Assembly (NCBI RefSeq): GCF_047607725.1
Contig: NZ_JBLKSS010000079.1
Coordinates: 1-18,340 of the forward strand
Length of the DNA: 18,340 bases
From: JBLKSS01 sp047607725
GTDB taxonomy: Bacteria; Pseudomonadota; Gammaproteobacteria; Enterobacterales; Enterobacteriaceae
Reading direction: 5' to 3'
Of the stretch, positions 15,105-18,340 are shown piece by piece (the first letter of the stretch is position 1; each line of letters opens with the position of its first letter). The notes under the pieces were generated by a model. That model ran no database searches. It saw only the letters and a program-made list of their open reading frames with translations, and had not been told where the DNA came from. Both the position numbers and the translations under genes were made by a program.

Positions 15105-15353
15105 ATGGTAACAATTCGTTTGGCACGTGGCGGCGCTAAAAAACGCCCGTTCTATCAAATCGTCGTGACCGACAGCCGAAATGCGCGCGACGGTCGCTTT
15201 ATTGAACGTATTGGCTTTTTCAACCCGATCGCGACTGGTCAGGCTGAAGGTCTGCGTTTGGATCTGGATCGTATTGAACATTGGGTTGGCCAGGGCGCAA
15301 CGGTTTCCGAACGCGTTTCCGCGCTGATCAAAGACGCGAAAAAAGCAGCATAA
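15105..15353 (+). CDS. rpsP: Ribosomal protein bS16
   Basis: The 82-residue protein begins MVTIRLARGGAKKRPFYQIVV and continues with ARDGRFIERIGFFNPIA, the universal bS16 signature, matching the E. coli length. It is an early 30S assembly protein binding 16S rRNA. An AGAGGA ribosome site precedes the ATG. It is the first gene of the rpsP-rimM-trmD-rplS operon, with rimM starting 18 bp after its stop. Confidence 0.98.
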   Translation: MVTIRLARGGAKKRPFYQIVVTDSRNARDGRFIERIGFFNPIATGQAEGLRLDLDRIEHWVGQGATVSERVSALIKDAKKAA

Positions 15354-15371
15354 CGCCTTTTGGTGGTGAAA

Positions 15372-15923
15372 ATGAGCAAACAACTCCGTATCGCAGCACC
15401 GGTTGAGCCGGTAGTCGTGGGCAAGATGGGCTCGGCGTATGGCATTCGCGGTTGGCTCAGAGTGTTTTCATCCACTGAAGAAGCCGAAAGCATTTTTGAT
15501 TACCAGCCCTGGTTCATCAAAAGGGCAGGTGAGTGGCAGCCGATCAGTCTGGAAAGCTGGAAGCGCCACAATCAGGACCTGATCATTAAGGTCAGGGACA
15601 TCGAAGACCGGGAAGCGGCGACGCTTTTGACCAATTGCGAAATCGTCGTCGACGCGTCGCAATTGCCGGACCTCGACAGCGGCGGCGAATACTACTGGAA
15701 AGACCTCCTGGGGTGCCAGGTCGTCACCGTCGGCGGTTATCAGCTGGGCGAAGTCATTGATTTGATGGAAACCGGCTCGAACGATGTTCTGGTGGTGAAA
15801 GCCAACCTGAAAGATGCCTTTGGCATTCAGGAGCGGTTGATTCCGTTCCTCGACGGGCAGGTGATTAAGAATGTCGATCTCACGGCCCACGTCATTGAAG
15901 TTGACTGGGACCCGGGCTTTTGA
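15372..15923 (+). CDS. rimM: Ribosome maturation factor RimM
   Basis: The 183-residue protein matches E. coli RimM (182). Its N-terminal RimM beta-barrel starts PVVVGKMGSAYGIRGWLRVFSS, and the PRC-barrel starts near YYWKDLLGCQVVT and continues through ETGSNDVLVVKANLKDAFG, ending EVDWDPGF. It binds S19 in the 30S head and assists 16S maturation. The ATG at 15372 is preferred over an upstream GTG at 15360, because MSKQL is the conserved beginning. It lies in the operon between rpsP and trmD. Confidence 0.97.
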   Translation: MSKQLRIAAPVEPVVVGKMGSAYGIRGWLRVFSSTEEAESIFDYQPWFIKRAGEWQPISLESWKRHNQDLIIKVRDIEDREAATLLTNCEIVVDASQLPDLDSGGEYYWKDLLGCQVVTVGGYQLGEVIDLMETGSNDVLVVKANLKDAFGIQERLIPFLDGQVIKNVDLTAHVIEVDWDPGF

Positions 15924-15961
15924 CCCCCGATTCTGAGGGTGGCGATAGCGGAAGCGGCGGG

Positions 15962-16717
15962 ATGTGGATTGGTGTTATCAGCCTGTTTCCCGATATGTTC
16001 CGCGCCATTACCGATTACGGGGTGACCGGCCGGGCAGTGAAGAATGGCCTGCTGCGGGTGCAGTGCTGGAGCCCGCGTGAATTTACCCACGATCGGCATC
16101 GTACCGTGGACGATCGCCCTTACGGCGGCGGACCGGGTATGCTGATGATGGTGCAGCCCTTGCGGGATGCGATTTACGAGGCAAAAAACAAGGCAGGAGA
16201 AGGGGCGAAGGTGATCTATCTCTCCCCTGAGGGTCGTAAGCTCGATCAGCAAGGCGTGAGCGAGCTGGCCGCCAACCCAAAGATGATTTTGGTCTGTGGC
16301 CGTTACGAAGGTATTGATGAGCGTTTAATCGCCACCGAGATTGATGAAGAATGGTCAATGGGTGATTATGTGCTCAGCGGTGGTGAATTAGCGGCGATGG
16401 CGCTGATTGACTCGGTTTCCCGGTTTATCCCGGGCGTACTGGGGCATGAGGCCTCCGCGGCGGAGGACTCCTTCGCCGAAGGGCTGCTGGATTGCCCGCA
16501 CTATACCCGTCCTGAGGTGTTGGCCGGCATGGAGGTTCCGCCAGTTCTGCTGTCGGGCAATCATGCTGAGATTCGGCGCTGGCGTCTGAAACAGTCTTTG
16601 GGCCGTACCTGGCTGAGAAGACCTGAACTTCTGGAAAGCCTAGCTCTGACTGACGAGCAAGCAACGTTGCTAACCGAATTTCAGCGAGAATATCGGGTAA
16701 GGCAACAAGATGATTAA
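15962..16717 (+). CDS. trmD: tRNA (guanine-N1-)-methyltransferase TrmD
   Basis: The 251-residue protein starts MWIGVISLFPDMFRAITDYGVTGRAV and carries THDRHRTVDDRPYGGGPGMLMM, the SPOUT-fold SAM-binding knot segments LVCGRYEGIDER and MGDYVLSGGELAAMALIDSVSRFIPGVLG, and the C-terminal HYTRPEV segment. It forms m1G37 in tRNAs, preventing +1 frameshifting, and is essential. The ATG at 15962 fits the family start; the frame is open further upstream to a TTG overlapping the rimM stop, but those 14 residues have no family counterpart. The C-terminus ends slightly earlier than in E. coli (255), in a variable tail. A 5-bp hairpin (CGGCC-tgct-GGCCG, 16724-16737) follows before rplS. Confidence 0.97.
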   Translation: MWIGVISLFPDMFRAITDYGVTGRAVKNGLLRVQCWSPREFTHDRHRTVDDRPYGGGPGMLMMVQPLRDAIYEAKNKAGEGAKVIYLSPEGRKLDQQGVSELAANPKMILVCGRYEGIDERLIATEIDEEWSMGDYVLSGGELAAMALIDSVSRFIPGVLGHEASAAEDSFAEGLLDCPHYTRPEVLAGMEVPPVLLSGNHAEIRRWRLKQSLGRTWLRRPELLESLALTDEQATLLTEFQREYRVRQQDD

Positions 16718-16780
16718 AGGGATCGGCCTGCTGGCCGGTTAGCCTGAACTATCAGTTTACCTAGGGTAAGAGACCAAATT

Positions 16781-17128
16781 ATGAGCAATATTATTAAGCA
16801 AATTGAACAAGAACAGATGAAGCAGGACGTACCGTCCTTCCGCCCGGGCGACTCGGTGGAAGTTAAGGTATGGGTTGTTGAAGGCAGCAAAAAACGTCTG
16901 CAGGCATTCGAGGGCGTGGTTATCGCTATTCGTAACCGCGGTCTGCATTCTGCATTCACTGTTCGCAAAATCTCCAACGGCGAAGGCGTTGAGCGCGTGT
17001 TCCAGATGCATTCTCCGGTCATCGACAGCATTACCGTGAAACGTCGTGGCGCCGTTCGTCAGGCCAAACTTTACTACCTGCGTGAACGTACCGGTAAGGC
17101 AGCACGTATTAGAGAGCGCTTGAACTAA
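16781..17128 (+). CDS. rplS: Ribosomal protein bL19
   Basis: The 115-residue protein is nearly identical to E. coli bL19: MSNIIKQIEQEQMKQDVPSF, then GDSVEVKVWVVEGSKKRLQ, and a C-terminal KLYYLRERTGKAARIRERLN. It sits at the 30S-50S interface. It is the last gene of the operon, 63 bp after trmD, and followed by a strong terminator. No lesion. Confidence 0.98.
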   Translation: MSNIIKQIEQEQMKQDVPSFRPGDSVEVKVWVVEGSKKRLQAFEGVVIAIRNRGLHSAFTVRKISNGEGVERVFQMHSPVIDSITVKRRGAVRQAKLYYLRERTGKAARIRERLN

Positions 17129-17166
17129 GGTACGCTTTCGCAACATCCGAAAGTGTTTAGTTAGTC

Positions 17167-17198
17167 AAGGGTCAACTTATGGATTGACCCTTTTTTTT
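17167..17198 (+). terminator. rpsP-rplS operon terminator
   Basis: A 9-bp perfect stem, AAGGGTCAA (17167-17175) with TTGACCCTT (17184-17192), runs directly into a run of eight Ts ending at 17198. It lies 38 bp after the rplS stop. Confidence 0.95.
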
Positions 17199-17447
17199 GG
17201 CGCAGTGGTGTAGGTTGTCATTTCACTGAACCATGGTACTCACAGCGCTAAACGCCATGAACAACTTGGTGGCGGGAAAAGCGCTAAGTTGTTTATCCAT
17301 AGAGGGAATACATATAAAAATTTTATCGGCCACACGAAAAAAACGCGAGGAGGAATTGATTAAATAAAGTGCAAGCGCTGAGTAGCGTTAATTGACATCA
17401 AATTTGGGCAAATTAGGAATAATGATCCTAACTATAGGAGTTCTAAT
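17199..17447. other. AT-rich region upstream of the unknown gene
   Basis: The base composition drops in GC compared with the operon to its left. It holds AGCGCTAA twice (about 17244 and 17281) as direct repeats, with an inverted pair ACAACTT/AAGTTGT between and after them. A GAGGAGGAATTG site at about 17347 leads only to a two-codon frame. The promoter for the next gene lies at its right end. No gene is seen. Confidence 0.5.
17392..17420 (+). promoter_or_regulatory. Candidate promoter of the unknown gene
   Basis: A consensus -35, TTGACA at 17392-17397, is followed 17 bp later by AGGAAT (17415-17420), a weak -10. It lies about 28 bp before the gene's start, with AGGAG at 17436-17440 as ribosome site. 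Confidence 0.5.
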
Positions 17448-18206
17448 ATGCCTGAAGTAAAACTACACGGTCACGTTGCGTCAATGAAAAAGATTTTCGA
17501 GAATCAATTGCCCAGGGACGTGGCAAAAGACACGCTTGGAAACGACCGCAACTCGATTAATTCTAACCTAATTTTTTCGTTTAGCCCACTAGAGAAAGAG
17601 GAAAGCAAGCGGCCAGTAAAGCAGCCCCTCATTGAATTTTCCGAACGCCGTGACACGCCATCGGTGTATGGTAAGAGGGAGGGACTCGAGGCATTTTACG
17701 ACAAGCTGAAAGTTGTAGAAAAAAACTAGTCAATGGATGGAGCTCAGCATTTTCCGCAATAGGCGATAAACACGGCATTGCTGACGAAAGGCCAGCCGGA
17801 AATAAAAGACGTGTCGTCCACTTTCGGTAAAGTGGTGGCGCCTGAGGTCGCCTTTAGTGACCTGAATGTGTCAGAATGCGCCCAATTAATTAATGAGCTT
17901 ACGGAGTATCAGCTTGGGGTAATTGATACGACAATACTGGCCTATAAACAACTTGAAATCCTTCACCCGATGGATAGAAAGGGGAAATCTGCCGGCGCCG
18001 AGAATAGCATCCATGACCATATTATTGCCAGCCGGGAACACTTGGCGGAATTGAAAATAGCGATGGAGTGCAAATTCAATGAAATTAAACAAGAGCGTAA
18101 TGCCCACCCCGACGAGTTAATGGACGCAGGTAAGCTATGAAAAGAGATGCTGGCAATGCCCACCAGCGAATATCAGGTGATGGGCATTAAGCCGCAAGAA
18201 GCGTAA
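17448..18206 (+). pseudogene. Unknown gene with three in-frame stops
   Basis: One reading frame runs from ATG 17448 to TAA 18204-18206, about 252 codons, and is interrupted only by TAG (17727-17729), TAG (17760-17762) and TGA (18138-18140); there is no frameshift. The segments are MPEVKLHGHVASMKKIFEN (93 residues), a 10-codon link, a 125-codon block including AINTALLTKGQPE and an acidic-basic helix-rich region, and a final EMLAMPTSEYQVMGIKPQEA. It is hydrophilic, without a signal peptide or membrane segment. I do not recognise the family. A TTGACA promoter and AGGAG site support that it was once expressed. The AT-rich composition unlike its neighbours suggests transfer. Two separate small genes (17448-17729; 17778-18140) remain possible, but the second has only a TTG start without ribosome site. 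Confidence 0.55.
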
Positions 18207-18340
18207 GCGCCCCGTGGAGGACGTCTTGAATTATTGGTGGGTTTGTTGTATGGCCCGGTAAGAATATGTTCCACTACGATGCCTAGTGAACCCGCATCCT
18301 ATAAGGGACGGCTGTCAGATCATGGATAATCCGGCGATGA
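18207..18340. other. Right edge, nothing identified
   Basis: These 134 bases hold no supported gene. An ATG near 18321 opens a frame that runs to the window edge, but lacks a convincing ribosome site. Confidence 0.4.

Noticed and set aside
15920..15961. Upstream TTG start for trmD overlapping the rimM stop
   Set aside because: The extra 14 residues are Gly/Ser-rich and lack a counterpart in TrmD; MWIG at 15962 is the conserved start.
17347..17368. Small gene after GAGGAGGAATTG
   Set aside because: The TTG frame closes after two codons, so the ribosome-site-like string is not attached to a real gene.

Overview
The window looks like the chromosome of a Sodalis-type enterobacterial endosymbiont. 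Gene order (pncC-recA-recX-alaS-csrA-tRNA-Ser/Arg-yqaB-gshA-luxS, then corB-ypjD, ffh and rpsP-rimM-trmD-rplS) and protein sequences are those of Enterobacterales, often nearly identical to Escherichia coli. Base composition is moderately GC-rich by eye. Many accessory or repair genes are freshly broken while translation and secretion genes next to them are intact, which is typical of a recently host-restricted symbiont. A broken recA with an apparent insertion-sequence end nearby would fit the weevil symbiont Sodalis pierantonius (SOPE) or a close relative. That species call is inference from memory, not a search result.

Layout. Bases 1-166 look like one end of an IS21-type insertion element, with four 23-bp terminal repeats. 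It truncates a polar amino-acid ABC permease (166-563, minus), whose partner binding-protein gene (588-1290, minus) has lost its start and signal peptide. Next come intact pncC, a recA pseudogene with a frameshift, two stops and a weakened LexA box, a recX pseudogene with an internal deletion, and intact alaS and csrA. The stable-RNA cluster has tRNA-Ser(GCU), tRNA-Arg(ACG) and a second tRNA-Arg(ACG) with no acceptor arm. A 550-bp decayed stretch and a broken yqaB follow, and yqaA is absent. gshA and luxS are intact with the sRNA gene micA between them on the minus strand. Between luxS and corB lies a 44-bp tandem repeat array. corB is frameshifted, while ypjD, ffh and the rpsP-rimM-trmD-rplS operon are intact. 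Downstream of rplS an AT-richer region carries an unrecognised reading frame (17448-18206) interrupted by three stop codons but no frameshift.

How it works together. What survives supports translation (alaS, rpsP, rimM, trmD, rplS, tRNAs), membrane targeting (ffh), glutathione synthesis (gshA), the activated methyl cycle and AI-2 production (luxS), NAD salvage (pncC), and post-transcriptional control (csrA, micA). What is lost covers homologous recombination and SOS (recA, recX), one amino-acid importer, a CNNM-type divalent-cation transporter (corB) and a sugar-phosphate phosphatase (yqaB). No intact novel multi-gene system was found. The best candidates for new biology are the three-stop gene near the right edge, the minisatellite after luxS, the alternative hairpins after csrA and the two differently altered tRNA-Arg genes.
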